Below, in pieces: positions 25,960 to 36,500 of a stretch of 64,000 bases of DNA. The DNA comes from CAMFKD01 sp964436955. GTDB lineage: Bacteria; Chlamydiota; Chlamydiia; Chlamydiales; JAJFMA01. The stretch spans positions 57,679 through 121,678 of the forward strand of contig CAYTFC010000001.1 of assembly GCA_964436955.1 (NCBI GenBank). Reading direction: 5' to 3'. The notes beneath the pieces are model-generated. The model was not told the origin of the DNA. It searched no databases and saw only the letters and a program-made list of their open reading frames with translations. Every line of letters starts with the position of its first letter. The stretch's first letter is position 1. Made by a program: the position numbers and the translations under genes.

Positions 25960-26156
25960 AAATTAAGGACGATAAGGATAGGAGCAAGAACAAAAAATAA
26001 ACGCGCCGTACATTTCTTGTCCTTGCTCAGTCGTTACTTATCGTCTTTCCTACTTTTTTTTCTAATTTGTACTTTAATGCAATTAATTATTATAATTCAT
26101 ATTTATAGGGAATTAAATAATGAAAAGATATGATATCCAGCTCGAGGAGACTAACC

Positions 26157-27431
26157 ATGAATATTCGTAAATTTCTACCTATTGCCCTAGGCCTGATTCT
26201 ATTAGTAGGTACACCGGCACCTACCCACGCATTTGAGTGGACTGGCTGGACACTTGCTGGTCACAGCATCACTGAAAAAGATTTCTGGGACTCCAATCTC
26301 ACCAAAACCTTTGAGGGCGATAAGGAATCCCAGCTAGCGGCTATTAAAAATTTATCGAAAAATAACGACATTATGAAAGTCGAACTGGATGCTCGAGGCA
26401 AGGCCAAGAATCTAACGATTCATACAATTTTCACCTACGGCCCTAGTAACTTTAAGATCTATCAACAAAAAGTACCCAACTTTGCCGAAGAGCAACAGGC
26501 ATTAGGAAATTGGTTAGTTTCTCTGATCAAACAAACCCCTAGGGATCGAAGCTTAGTCTCAGCAGCTGACAAGCTCTTTCAAGACCTTAATAAAGTAGCG
26601 AAAGACCAGCCCTGGGTAACAAACCTGCAACGCAATCTATTGGCCGCGCGATTGGGAATTGGGCCAGAAGTTCTGGAACAACATCCCGATTTCGAGAGCT
26701 TTGCCAAAGCCAACTACTTGTATAAGCACATCGCCTATCATAATCACGAAATTACCGTCTCTGCCGATGGTATACCTGAAATTATGGTAGAAGGTGTGGC
26801 TACCCCATGGAACACGCTTAAAGACCAATTGCAAATCGACAGTAAGGGCAAGCTGCAAAATCATTTTTACACTTACCAAGGCCTAGTATCGGGCCAACCC
26901 TACAAAGTGATCAAACCCTTCAAACAGGTCTATCCCTCCGATTATAAAAATCAATATGTCTTGGAAATCGTTTCCGTAACTGGTCTTCCTCCTCACAATT
27001 GGATTCGTCTGATCAATCCTGACGGAGATCTTTATAGCATTGGTCTGTGGGGCGAAACTCCTTTAGTTGATTTGGTTACCGCTGCTTGGCACTTAGTTCC
27101 TGAAACAGCTAGAGCAACAAGTCCAGACCTTATGGAAATCGCCCGGGATCCTCAAAAAATGATCGTAACTTCCATCAAAATCACTAAAGAACAGTTTGAT
27201 GAGGCGATGAGTTATCTGAAGAGCTACCAAGAAAACCCTGGTAATTACCAAATTGTGAGTGTGTCCGGCGAAAACTGCGCTACTTTCGTGCGGAACCTGG
27301 CGGAGCATCTTGGCATTAACATAAAAAGTAGCTCCTGGTTTCGCCCCTTCAACAATCCTTATGACATCATGGAATGGCAGAAGGCCATCGCCAAAAAATA
27401 TGGCAAGGACGGGATAATAGAGATTAATTGA
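26157..27431 (+). CDS. Secreted protein with permuted NlpC/P60-like catalytic motifs
   Basis: 424 residues. The frame opens at 26130, but ATG 26157 is preceded by GAGGAGACTAACC and begins a clean signal peptide (MNIRKFLPIALGLILLVGTP, cleavage likely after PTHA). The C-terminal half holds TGLPPHNWIRLINPDGDLYS (His280) and, later, SVSGENCATFVRNLAEHLGI (Cys374). A His placed before the catalytic Cys is the order of permuted NlpC/P60 enzymes (YaeF/LRAT-like), and the surrounding G-H-x-W...G-x-x-Y-S-I-G and N-C-x-x-F patterns fit. Such enzymes cleave peptides or acyl groups. The N-terminal 250 residues are unfamiliar. Both catalytic residues are present, so activity is possible. A palindromic element overlaps the stop codon. 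Confidence 0.6.
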   Translation: MNIRKFLPIALGLILLVGTPAPTHAFEWTGWTLAGHSITEKDFWDSNLTKTFEGDKESQLAAIKNLSKNNDIMKVELDARGKAKNLTIHTIFTYGPSNFKIYQQKVPNFAEEQQALGNWLVSLIKQTPRDRSLVSAADKLFQDLNKVAKDQPWVTNLQRNLLAARLGIGPEVLEQHPDFESFAKANYLYKHIAYHNHEITVSADGIPEIMVEGVATPWNTLKDQLQIDSKGKLQNHFYTYQGLVSGQPYKVIKPFKQVYPSDYKNQYVLEIVSVTGLPPHNWIRLINPDGDLYSIGLWGETPLVDLVTAAWHLVPETARATSPDLMEIARDPQKMIVTSIKITKEQFDEAMSYLKSYQENPGNYQIVSVSGENCATFVRNLAEHLGINIKSSSWFRPFNNPYDIMEWQKAIAKKYGKDGIIEIN

Positions 27432-27508
27432 TCAATAAAATAAAACCTTTGTTAATGCCGCTTCGGCGAAGCGGCGCTACAAAATATAACAGAAATGTTA
27501 TTGATCAA
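27428..27508. repeat. 81-bp palindromic element overlapping a stop codon
   Basis: Ends TTGATCAATAA (27428-27438) and TTATTGATCAA (27498-27508) are inverted, enclosing the GCCGCTTCGGCGAAGCGGC core (27457-27475) and the GCTACAA...TAACAGAA tail seen at 9311 and 63954. The TGA stop of the preceding gene (27429-27431) lies in the left arm, so the element defines the end of that gene and possibly its transcript. Confidence 0.8.
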
Positions 27509-27587
27509 ATGATCAGCACCTGTTGAGAAAAACGCTGATATCGGACATAGTGTTTCTGATTAACCATCAGAGACCTAGGGTTTGTAG

Positions 27588-30104
27588 ATGTTGCGAAAAT
27601 TTGCCTCGTTGGCTTTCATTAGCTTGCTATGTGTATCTAGTATTGATGCAGCCGAACTTCCTTCGGGAGTTATCCAAAAGAGGCAACCCAACTGGGTAGC
27701 CAGAACGCTTTCGCAGTACGCCGATGGTCAGCCTAAGGCCATGCTATTCTACGCACCCATTCCCGACAGTCACCAGGATGCCCCCATCCAGCTAGTGACT
27801 TTTCATAATTCTGGCGTTGTGCACGAAGAGGTGGAGCTTACAGTCGTACCCGAAAAGCATCCCTCTGCGCTTAAATTTGAAACGACCGTAGTACCGCATG
27901 GCCACACAGCTACCTACTATCCTAATAGTTCCATAGCCGCCATTACAACGTACCATCAAGGCCAACTGCAGGGCCCCTATCAAACCTATCATCCTAATGG
28001 ACAAACCAAAGCTTGGGTCACCTATGATAAAGGCGTTCTAAAAGGCGAATTTAAAGAGTTTTTCCCCAACGGAGTAATCGCCAGCGAAGGCACCTACAAA
28101 AATGGCGCGCGCGATGGGTCCTATACTGAAAACTATCCAAAAGGGACAAAATCCCTTGCGATGACCTATGAAAATGGGGTAGTTGAAGGAGAAATTTTAG
28201 AATGGTATGAATCCGAAGGCGTCAAAAGTCGTAGGATATTTAAGAAAGGACTTCTAACAGATAGTGGCGACATCCCCGCTCTGACTCACTACAACGAGAA
28301 GCACCGCATCATCGAAACCCAGAACTTTCGTCATGGGCAAGCATCGGGCCTTCACGTCAAATTTCATGACAATGGACAGGAAAGCTACCGACAATACTAC
28401 CGCGACGGACTTAAAGTCGGAAAAGAAGTATTCACTAATGCCGATGGCTCAATCGCTGGTCAAGGCGAATATGTTCAAGGAGTACCTGTAGGAGAGCATT
28501 TCCGAAAGGATCCTACCACAGGAAAAGTGATTTTTAGCGCTAAATATGACCGACAAGGCAATCTGCTTCAGCCCATCACAGAAAACTATCCCGATGGCGC
28601 TAAAAAAGCCCAGTATAGCCTTCAAAATGGAGTCTTTGCGGGCGAACGTATCGAGTATTATCCTGATGGTCAAATCAGCAATCGCTATCACTATTCTAAA
28701 GGCGAGTTTGATGGTGTCCAACAAGACTATTTTCCAGACGGAAAGTTAAAAAAACAAGCCATCTATTCCAATGGAAAGCGCGAAGGTCTGTACGAAGAGT
28801 GGAATAATGAAGGCACACGCATTTACTCGATCGCCTTTAAGAATGGACAACGTCATGGACCTTCTCAAGAGTGGCATGACAACGGTAAACCCAAACTAGC
28901 GGTAAACTTTGAAGACGGTTTGGAAAATGGCGAAAAGCTAGCTTGGAACGATAAAGGCGTTATGCTGTTGTCTGCAATGTACCGTCAAGGCAAGCCACAA
29001 GGGCTTTGGCAAGAATGGTATCCATCCGAAAAATTACAAAGACGTACCACATTCGCCAATGGTGAACTCGATGGAGTCGATGAAGTCTTTTACGACAGTG
29101 ACCAAATGCAAAGGCAAAGCGGCTATGAAAATGGCGTGCTCAGCGGAGCATGGCTACAGTGGTATGAAGATGGTAGTCCAGAAACTGAGGGCAAATATGT
29201 AAGCGGATTACGTCAAGGACCATGGAAATCCTACTTCCCACTTTTACCTGGTCAAGAACAACCTCAATTGTCTAGGAGCCTCAACTACCTCGACGGAGAA
29301 TACAGTGGCGATCAGCGCACGTTTTACTTCGACGGATCCACACAAGCCATTCTAAGATATGAAAATGGTATCCTGCATGGCACTAAAGAACTGTGGGCAC
29401 GAAACGGCGAAATCCTACAACAGACTGACTATCGTAAAGGACAAGCCCAAGGCAAACACTACGAAAAGAAACCCACTGGCGAGGTCATCATCGCCACTTA
29501 CAACAATAATCGCTTAGAAGGACCATATCAAATATTTTATCCTTCGAACAAGTATGGAGAGCGGATTAAGTCTCTAGAAGCCGATTATCTGAATGGACAT
29601 TATGAAGGTGAAGTAAGTGCATTTGACGAAAATGGCAATAAAATTGGAAGTACCCTATACCGAGCCGGCAAGAAAAATGGCCCTTCAGCAGTCTTTTCAC
29701 CCGAAGGCGCAACCATTTTTGTCGCTACCTTTGTGAATGACATCAAGGAAGGCCCACTCTTCGAATATTACCCTTCTGGAGCTATCAAGCGAGAAGTTTC
29801 CTATGTTAACGACCGTATGGACGGTGAGGAAAAGATCTTCTACGAAGATGGAAAGCCTCAATCCATCAATACCTATTCCAAAGGGATCTTAAATGGTCCA
29901 AGCCGGTCTTGGACGCCAGAAGGAGTCCTCACCTTTGAAGGCCATTATCGTGATAACAAACGCAACGGAAAATTTAACAAGTTTTATGACGATGGATCGC
30001 CAAAAGTTCTGCAAGTGTATGTAGACGATCAGCTCAAGCCGGGTAGTAAGCGATCCTATGGTCCTGATGGCGTCATTATTGAGAAAGCTGTGGAGAACCT
30101 CTAA
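27588..30104 (+). CDS. Secreted MORN_2-repeat protein
   Basis: 838 residues. A signal peptide (MLRKFASLAFISLLCVSSID, cleavage near AA-ELP) is followed by an N-terminal region, then about 28 repeats of ~24 residues from about residue 105 to the end. The repeat is (Y/W)-(Y/H)-x-(N/D/S)-G-x-x-x-x-x-x-x-(Y/F)-x-x-G-x-x-x-G-x-x-x-x, for example YYPDGQISNRYHYSKGEFDG. This is MORN_2 (PF07661), annotated elsewhere as YwqK-family antitoxin, a name that says little about function. The array would form a long beta solenoid and is a likely binding surface at the cell exterior or in the periplasm. It lacks a visible anchor. The next gene begins two bases after its stop, so the pair is an operon. Confidence 0.88.
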   Translation: MLRKFASLAFISLLCVSSIDAAELPSGVIQKRQPNWVARTLSQYADGQPKAMLFYAPIPDSHQDAPIQLVTFHNSGVVHEEVELTVVPEKHPSALKFETTVVPHGHTATYYPNSSIAAITTYHQGQLQGPYQTYHPNGQTKAWVTYDKGVLKGEFKEFFPNGVIASEGTYKNGARDGSYTENYPKGTKSLAMTYENGVVEGEILEWYESEGVKSRRIFKKGLLTDSGDIPALTHYNEKHRIIETQNFRHGQASGLHVKFHDNGQESYRQYYRDGLKVGKEVFTNADGSIAGQGEYVQGVPVGEHFRKDPTTGKVIFSAKYDRQGNLLQPITENYPDGAKKAQYSLQNGVFAGERIEYYPDGQISNRYHYSKGEFDGVQQDYFPDGKLKKQAIYSNGKREGLYEEWNNEGTRIYSIAFKNGQRHGPSQEWHDNGKPKLAVNFEDGLENGEKLAWNDKGVMLLSAMYRQGKPQGLWQEWYPSEKLQRRTTFANGELDGVDEVFYDSDQMQRQSGYENGVLSGAWLQWYEDGSPETEGKYVSGLRQGPWKSYFPLLPGQEQPQLSRSLNYLDGEYSGDQRTFYFDGSTQAILRYENGILHGTKELWARNGEILQQTDYRKGQAQGKHYEKKPTGEVIIATYNNNRLEGPYQIFYPSNKYGERIKSLEADYLNGHYEGEVSAFDENGNKIGSTLYRAGKKNGPSAVFSPEGATIFVATFVNDIKEGPLFEYYPSGAIKREVSYVNDRMDGEEKIFYEDGKPQSINTYSKGILNGPSRSWTPEGVLTFEGHYRDNKRNGKFNKFYDDGSPKVLQVYVDDQLKPGSKRSYGPDGVIIEKAVENL

Positions 30105-30106
30105 CA

Positions 30107-30442
30107 ATGCCCTCTTGCTGGAAATGCGACGAAGAAATGCCTGATTTTGGAGGGCGTATCCCCTTTAAGTCCACCTGTGAAAAATGCCACTCATGGTTGC
30201 ATTCCTGTTTAAATTGTAAGAATTATTGTCCTGGCAAACCCAACGACTGCTTAATTCCTGGCACACCGTTGATTTCTGATCGCGAAAAATTCAATTTGTG
30301 CGTGGAATTTAATCCTCATAAACCACCCCCTGTTGTTCCCTTGTCAGATGCTTCTAGCATAGAAGAGAAGCTGTTCGGCAAGGCTGAAGATAAGCCCAAG
30401 CCAAAAGGCAAAGACCGTTTTAACAGCTTCTTCGGCGATTAG
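30107..30442 (+). CDS. Small cysteine-rich zinc-ribbon-like protein
   Basis: 111 residues. The N-terminal 60 contain CWKCDEEM, STCEKCHSWLHSCLNCKNYC and DCLIP: paired CxxC motifs plus further Cys/His, enough for two zinc sites. The C terminus is proline- and lysine-rich and disordered (KPKPKGKDRFNSFFGD). There is no signal peptide, so it is cytosolic, unlike the secreted protein encoded two bases upstream. The motif order resembles small chlamydial zinc-ribbon proteins of unknown function that I cannot name further. Translational coupling with the MORN gene is likely. Confidence 0.8.
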   Translation: MPSCWKCDEEMPDFGGRIPFKSTCEKCHSWLHSCLNCKNYCPGKPNDCLIPGTPLISDREKFNLCVEFNPHKPPPVVPLSDASSIEEKLFGKAEDKPKPKGKDRFNSFFGD

Positions 30443-30479
30443 GCCTTCAAGGTCTAGAAATCCATATTCTATCAAAAAA

Positions 30480-30559
30480 TTGACTCATTAGTTAATTTGC
30501 ACATACTATTTTTTAATTGAAAATGTAATAATAAGTTATATATACATTAAGGATTAAGG
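30480..30559 (+). promoter_or_regulatory. Candidate promoter and ribosome site of the giant gene
   Basis: TTGACT (30480-30485), an 18-base AT-rich spacer and TACTAT (30504-30509) fit a housekeeping promoter. AAGGATTAAGG directly precedes ATG 30560. This would give a leader of about 45 bases. Confidence 0.5.
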
Positions 30560-33500
30560 ATGGATAATTTTTCATTCAGGCCATCCTCTTATAATTTGGT
30601 ACCTAGTGAATTACGAGAGGAATCTGACTGTTTTATTGCCGACTTATCTCCTGCAAACCCGACTGCTCCGCCTGATGCTGTATCTTCCCAACTTGACCAA
30701 GTGATCGCTGAGGTTGTTTCCCACAAGCGTTTGGATTTACTGGCATTTTTCGATAAACAGGCCACTATTACCCAGAATGGTGGCTCACCAAAAATTCGGA
30801 TCACTAACAAAAGACAGTTTAAAGAAAAAGTAGGGGAAATTCTGGACTTTGTAGCAAAAAAAGTCCCTGGTTCTCAGACAGATGAACTTAGTCAAATTAT
30901 CGTAAAGCAGATTATGAAAGAAGTTTGTCCGGTACTATGCCTGTCTATTCAAGCAGATACCTTTTCGGCAAATACAGTCGCTTTATGCAATCGAGTAAAA
31001 ACCCACACCACTGAAGACTCGTCACTAGCTAGAGACGTACAGGAACACGCCACAAAAGTGGCATCTTTTGTCCAAAACAGCAAGCAGCTGCTCTCCGCTT
31101 CGGATGTTCACGACAGCCTTTGGATCTGTAAAAAAATACAATCTAATGAAAAAAGCTTAGCTTCACGTCTTGAGGCTTCACAAGCTAAGATCGATCAACA
31201 AGATCTAAAGGTCGAACTGCGGTCTCTGCTGGAAGAAATTAAAGGTGAACCAGTCAGACAAACCGAACCCTCCCGAATAAGTAGACTTATCCCTACCGCG
31301 GTAAAAAACTTAGCCTCTCAAGCAGTCAACTGGTTAATGAACCCTGCCCTCTCTCCTATCGAGCAAAGTGCGAAAGATTGGAAGTTTATGCAGGCGTTTG
31401 GCGAACGAATTCATGAAAAATGCGACCAAATCAAATTGCTTACTGACAATAACCAAATTCTAGACCCTGAACTCAACACCTTCATCGGAGAGCTTTCTCA
31501 TTATGAAAAGATCATCAGCTACTTAGAAGACTACTTCTCAGCTTCGGAAGCTCAGGATTTAGCCTTGATGAGCTTAAACGATCAGATTTTTGCGATTAAG
31601 GAGGGACGACAGGACTTCTCTAGTTCCCCCTACTTAAATGTCATTAAGCACGCATGCATCTTCAATGCTATCGCAACGCAGCATAGAGAATACACGAACA
31701 TGCAGCAAGTGGCCTACCAAGAAGCGCATGCTGTGTCACAGCTCGAGGAGTTAGGAATGGAGCTGTTTCCAGCTATGGAAACAGAGCTCAAAGAAGCCAA
31801 TGCGTCTTGGAGACAAAACTTCCAGATGGGTAAAAGTACTGGATTTCCAGATGCATCAATGAATCGCCTAAAACAAGAATATCTCCATCTTAAACACACT
31901 GCGAGAGCGTCTACGCAATTGGTGGCCGATCTACGATCCCTATATTTAGATAAAGCTATTCCAGAGACATTGAGAGCTCAAGTAAAATCGGATTTAAGGG
32001 TAGCAAAAGGCATCAATCAAGGGTTCAAGTCTGCACTAAATCGCTTCAAAATAGACGCTAAATCTATTCCTGGTTTTAAAGGCACGGGCAAGGTTTCGAA
32101 TGCTGATTTAGCTGATTTTGAACATGCAAGAATGCAAGAACCTGCTTTAACCAGAGCTCAAAGAGTACGACAATGGGAGGCACGCCAATTCGCTAAAATA
32201 GATGAGGAACCATCCGAGACTCGCAAGCTTTTATACAATGCCTTTTTCTTCTACCTTCAAGCTATTTCTCCATCAGTCATTGCAAACTTTGGAACGCCGG
32301 TTGGCAAGATGGATTACGACTATTATGTTCGCATGATGGCGCAAGCATCTAATACAGCCAATAGTACAGAAGAAAGCTATGACCACTACCTATCTAAGGC
32401 CCGTAGCTTTGTCGGGGTGGACCAAGACTTTTTAAACAACTACGACCAATTTCTACGAAGACAAGTACAATATGAATATGGTCCGCAGCCTGCAGCAACC
32501 TCCCAACCATCAGGTCTACTAAGTAATAGCGGTGCTACAACATCTGAAGCGGTATTCAAGGCTATTCAACAACATGCCCCTCCTTCCGTTACACAGTGGA
32601 CAGCTCAATTCCTGGGACTTACTTCAGAGGGTAAAAGTGCACCTCAGACGAATGCATGGGAAAGCTGGGTGCAACAATCCGTTATGCCGCAAGTACGAAA
32701 CCATTATTTTGAAGGTTTAACTAATTATTTTGAAAAATTGGGTGACGTTACTCCTCCAGAGGGCAATGACCCATCCACTAATTTCGGATATGATTGCTAC
32801 AAGATGTACATGGGCGCTCAAGCCGGTGAAAACCTTGTGCAAAAGTATCCTGAACAAAAGACATTTCTATCTGACTATCAGGCGTATTTAAAGGCGAATC
32901 CACCACAAATTCAGACGATAGAATCAGTCCTGAGCGTAGATTCACAAGCTATAGAGCTCATGCATGCAACAGGAAATCTCCGCCTTCAGCAACAAGTTGA
33001 GTCTGAAGGAATCGGAGCGATTGCATTGAAAACTCATGTGGCTACTGAGCGATGTTTTGATAACGGAGCAATGCAGTTGCAAGCTCCTTTTCTTACCGCG
33101 CAAGTAGGAGAAATTAGGTCAAGAGAACAAACAGCAATAACAACAGCGAATCGTATTCACACCGCCATCGCTAATGAAATGCCCGTGGTTCAACAAAACC
33201 TCGCAAGGCTAGAAGCTATCCATACTCAGTTGAATATTGCCAAAGAACTTCTTCCGACCCTATTTACAGAGCATTCAGAGCTTAAAGGCATTGTGGAATC
33301 CGTTAAACAGCTACGAGGGCGCTACAACGCATTGCAGGCATTAGCAGATAGTCGATCGACAATCACTTTAACACTCGATTGGCTATCCGAGCTTCAATCG
33401 GTGGGAAAAGAGCTGGAAGGTGCGGTTGAAGCTTACGACAAGCTACATCTGGAAAAACAACAACAAGCGCTAGACATTCTTAAACAAACTATTGAGGGGC

Positions 33501-36500
33501 CTAGCATCGGAATTAATGATGGGTTGCTTCTGCATGTCATTGGCGACCCCTTTGGTACAGGCACAGCCCTCGAAGGAGGAATTACACATCATACCGGCCG
33601 TCTACTGCAGAAGATGGTGACCAATAAGCTTCAGGCATTACAAGGAGCCGGTAATGCGCAGGCTATCATGAATTGGATGGGGGTAGATAATGAACCTGGA
33701 ACGCCCCTACCCAACGAAATCCAACTATTGCGTATGTTTGATCAGGGACTGAGTCTATTAGAAACACTGGAAAACCTACCTCTTAGCAAATTCCAGGACA
33801 AACTGAAGGATGAATTGGAAAAAGCTTCGATCGGACAGCCTGTTTTTATTCCAGGAGGGTGGATAGGGAGTCCTGGAGGACATCGAATGGGCTATGAGTT
33901 CATTAAGCAAGAAAACGGGCTCTATACATTTCGTATTTACAACACAGGGGAGGGCTTAAAATACCACCCTACTGCCATTATCGAATTCAAAAGACAAGCC
34001 ATAACATTTATCGAGGACAACGATATCCCCCTTGAGAACATTTTGAGGCTATCCACGTTGCGATCATTAGAGGAACTTAATGGTAGAATGCCCGCGGGCA
34101 CTAAAAACGATCCCGCTTATGAAGCTGAATCTATCTATCTTAACTTAAGAACACTTCTTGGAGGTACGGCAGCATCACATCAACATGGCACAGACCAGTT
34201 GAGAACTCCTCAGATGGCCGGGACATGTGCCATGATGTCCATCTTTACTGCGATGAGCCATCGGCTATCTAATAATGTGATGACAAAGGCGCAATTTGAG
34301 CTCGGCTTAAAGGCTTTGGTCGAATATGAACAGCTCAATCACAGCACTATTATTTCCGCAAAGGAGGAACATACTATAAGACTGCTATCCAAATCAGTAG
34401 AGGAGTTTTCACGCCATTTGTTAACTGCGCGTGAAACAGGAGTCATTAATGATCTCGAATTCATATATGCCTCCGAGAAGGTTCAGGATATTCAAAAGAC
34501 GATCACAATAGGAAAATCCGCGTTAGCGAGTGTGCCTACTCTTCCACTTTCTCTAGACAAACCTCTAGAGCCGCTTAAACCCATTGATATGTGGCTTCAG
34601 GCTGTTGAAACACCATCCGTAGAGCTTCCTAAGTATGATGCTCCTGCGGATAGTACGTACTCCATCTCCATCGGGAACTGGACTCCAAGTACATCTACCC
34701 TAGCGGCTGATCTAACGCACTTTGAGGGTGAGATGGCAAGAGCCTTCGCAGCGGGTAATGACCGAGTCGTGCTTTCCAGCGCGCTAGAAATCATGAAAAA
34801 GCTACCCTTTAATGAATCACTAGAAGAAATGAAAGCCCTGTCAAATGAGGATGCCATCACTGTCATACATGCTTTAGCAAGTATTTCAAAACAGAGTTTT
34901 AATAGTCGTTTACGCCTTGTTCAAGAGGATGCATTTCTCAGATCAAATAAGCTTCCTCCAAGCCAACTTTTAAACCATGTTAAAATATGGTCTATTGGTC
35001 ATGCCCTATCCATGCAGGTACTAGGGGCTCCTCCCTCAGCATTTCTATTCGATAACTACCTCTTTAAGTACTTTATGGAAAACCCATCGTTGGGAGTACG
35101 GTTTTCCGATCCTTCTTTGGATAAAGAATATAATGCAATCACGAGCCATTGGAGTTCCATTAGTAGTAACGCCTCCATTTCCTTTCAAGACCTGGCAAAG
35201 CCTAGCACCAAGGTATATTGGTTCGATCGCATGGAGAATTTTAAAGCCCCCGATCCGGAGATTAGAGCTGAGGAACTATCCCCAAGTCAACTTAAAATTT
35301 TAACTGACGTACTAAACACCGTAACTGATTATGGAAAAATTAGCCAACAAAAGTGGGATAACTCCCCCATAGGTCACAGCCTATTGAACTATCCAGGAGT
35401 ACGAGAAAAAATTGCGAATCAATATCCGCAAATTGACATGATGCCCGATTGGGTTAAATTCTCTTTCGCAATGTCAGACAAATTTGCCCTAAACCACCAA
35501 GATATTTTAGAAACCAACCGAGAAGTACTCCCTAGCTTCATATACGAACTCGCTGACATGACATTGGTCAATCGCTGGCTCTTAGAATATCCCATCGACA
35601 AGATACCTCTAATAGAACCCGATGATGCGACAACACCGCTTCCAACGACCGTGGAATTTGAAACTACCACTTCATGCAATAATGACCATGTATGCACTTG
35701 GGTACCTGGAGTTAATGTCGACTGGACTGGGGAAGTCACTAGCGCTGCCCGTAAACTACAGCATGGCGCGACCATGGATTCTGCATCGGGAATCACAAAA
35801 GATTTCAAGCTGGCTTCAATAATGACCAAAAACGAAGAAATCGTCATAGGCCGTGGTTATGTCCCGCACGAGGTTACGAAGAGATTTGACCCAGATGAAA
35901 TTCTTGTCGCATCTGCTTCCAAAGAAAAATTTGACGGTTTTTCCTTCCAGCAAAGTCGTGAACTCATGAATCTCTTTTCTAAAGATAAACTACAAACAGT
36001 AAGTGTCGTAGGCTACTTAACAAGCCATCCCGAGCTTATTCAGAAACCTGAAATTCGCCTTTTGCTTAAAAATTTCCTATTTGACCCAAAGACATTTATA
36101 CCCGAGATAGCCTCATCTCCAGGTGATGCTAAACTGCTGTTTGAAAAATTAGGAAGCTTTTTGCAAGAAAACCATGAAACTTACCAAAAGATCGGCGATT
36201 GGAAAACCGTACACTACATCGCTAGCTTGAATAGCCTATGCGAGTCTTATGCCGCATTGGCTGTAACTGACTATGGGGTCTCGGATACCATTAAGTCTTC
36301 CTTTTTTGACACTCGCGCAGAGATTAGACAAATTCTGAGCACTCAGAACCTTAGTGCCAAGATTAAGCCACTGTTTCAGGCCGAATTAGCTTTAACGTAT
36401 GAACAGAACCACGGAAATCTAGATAAGGATCAACTTACCGCGTTGCTACCGTTGCTATTTGATGCAGAACTCCACGTACATGATCTTCCCATTGACATGT

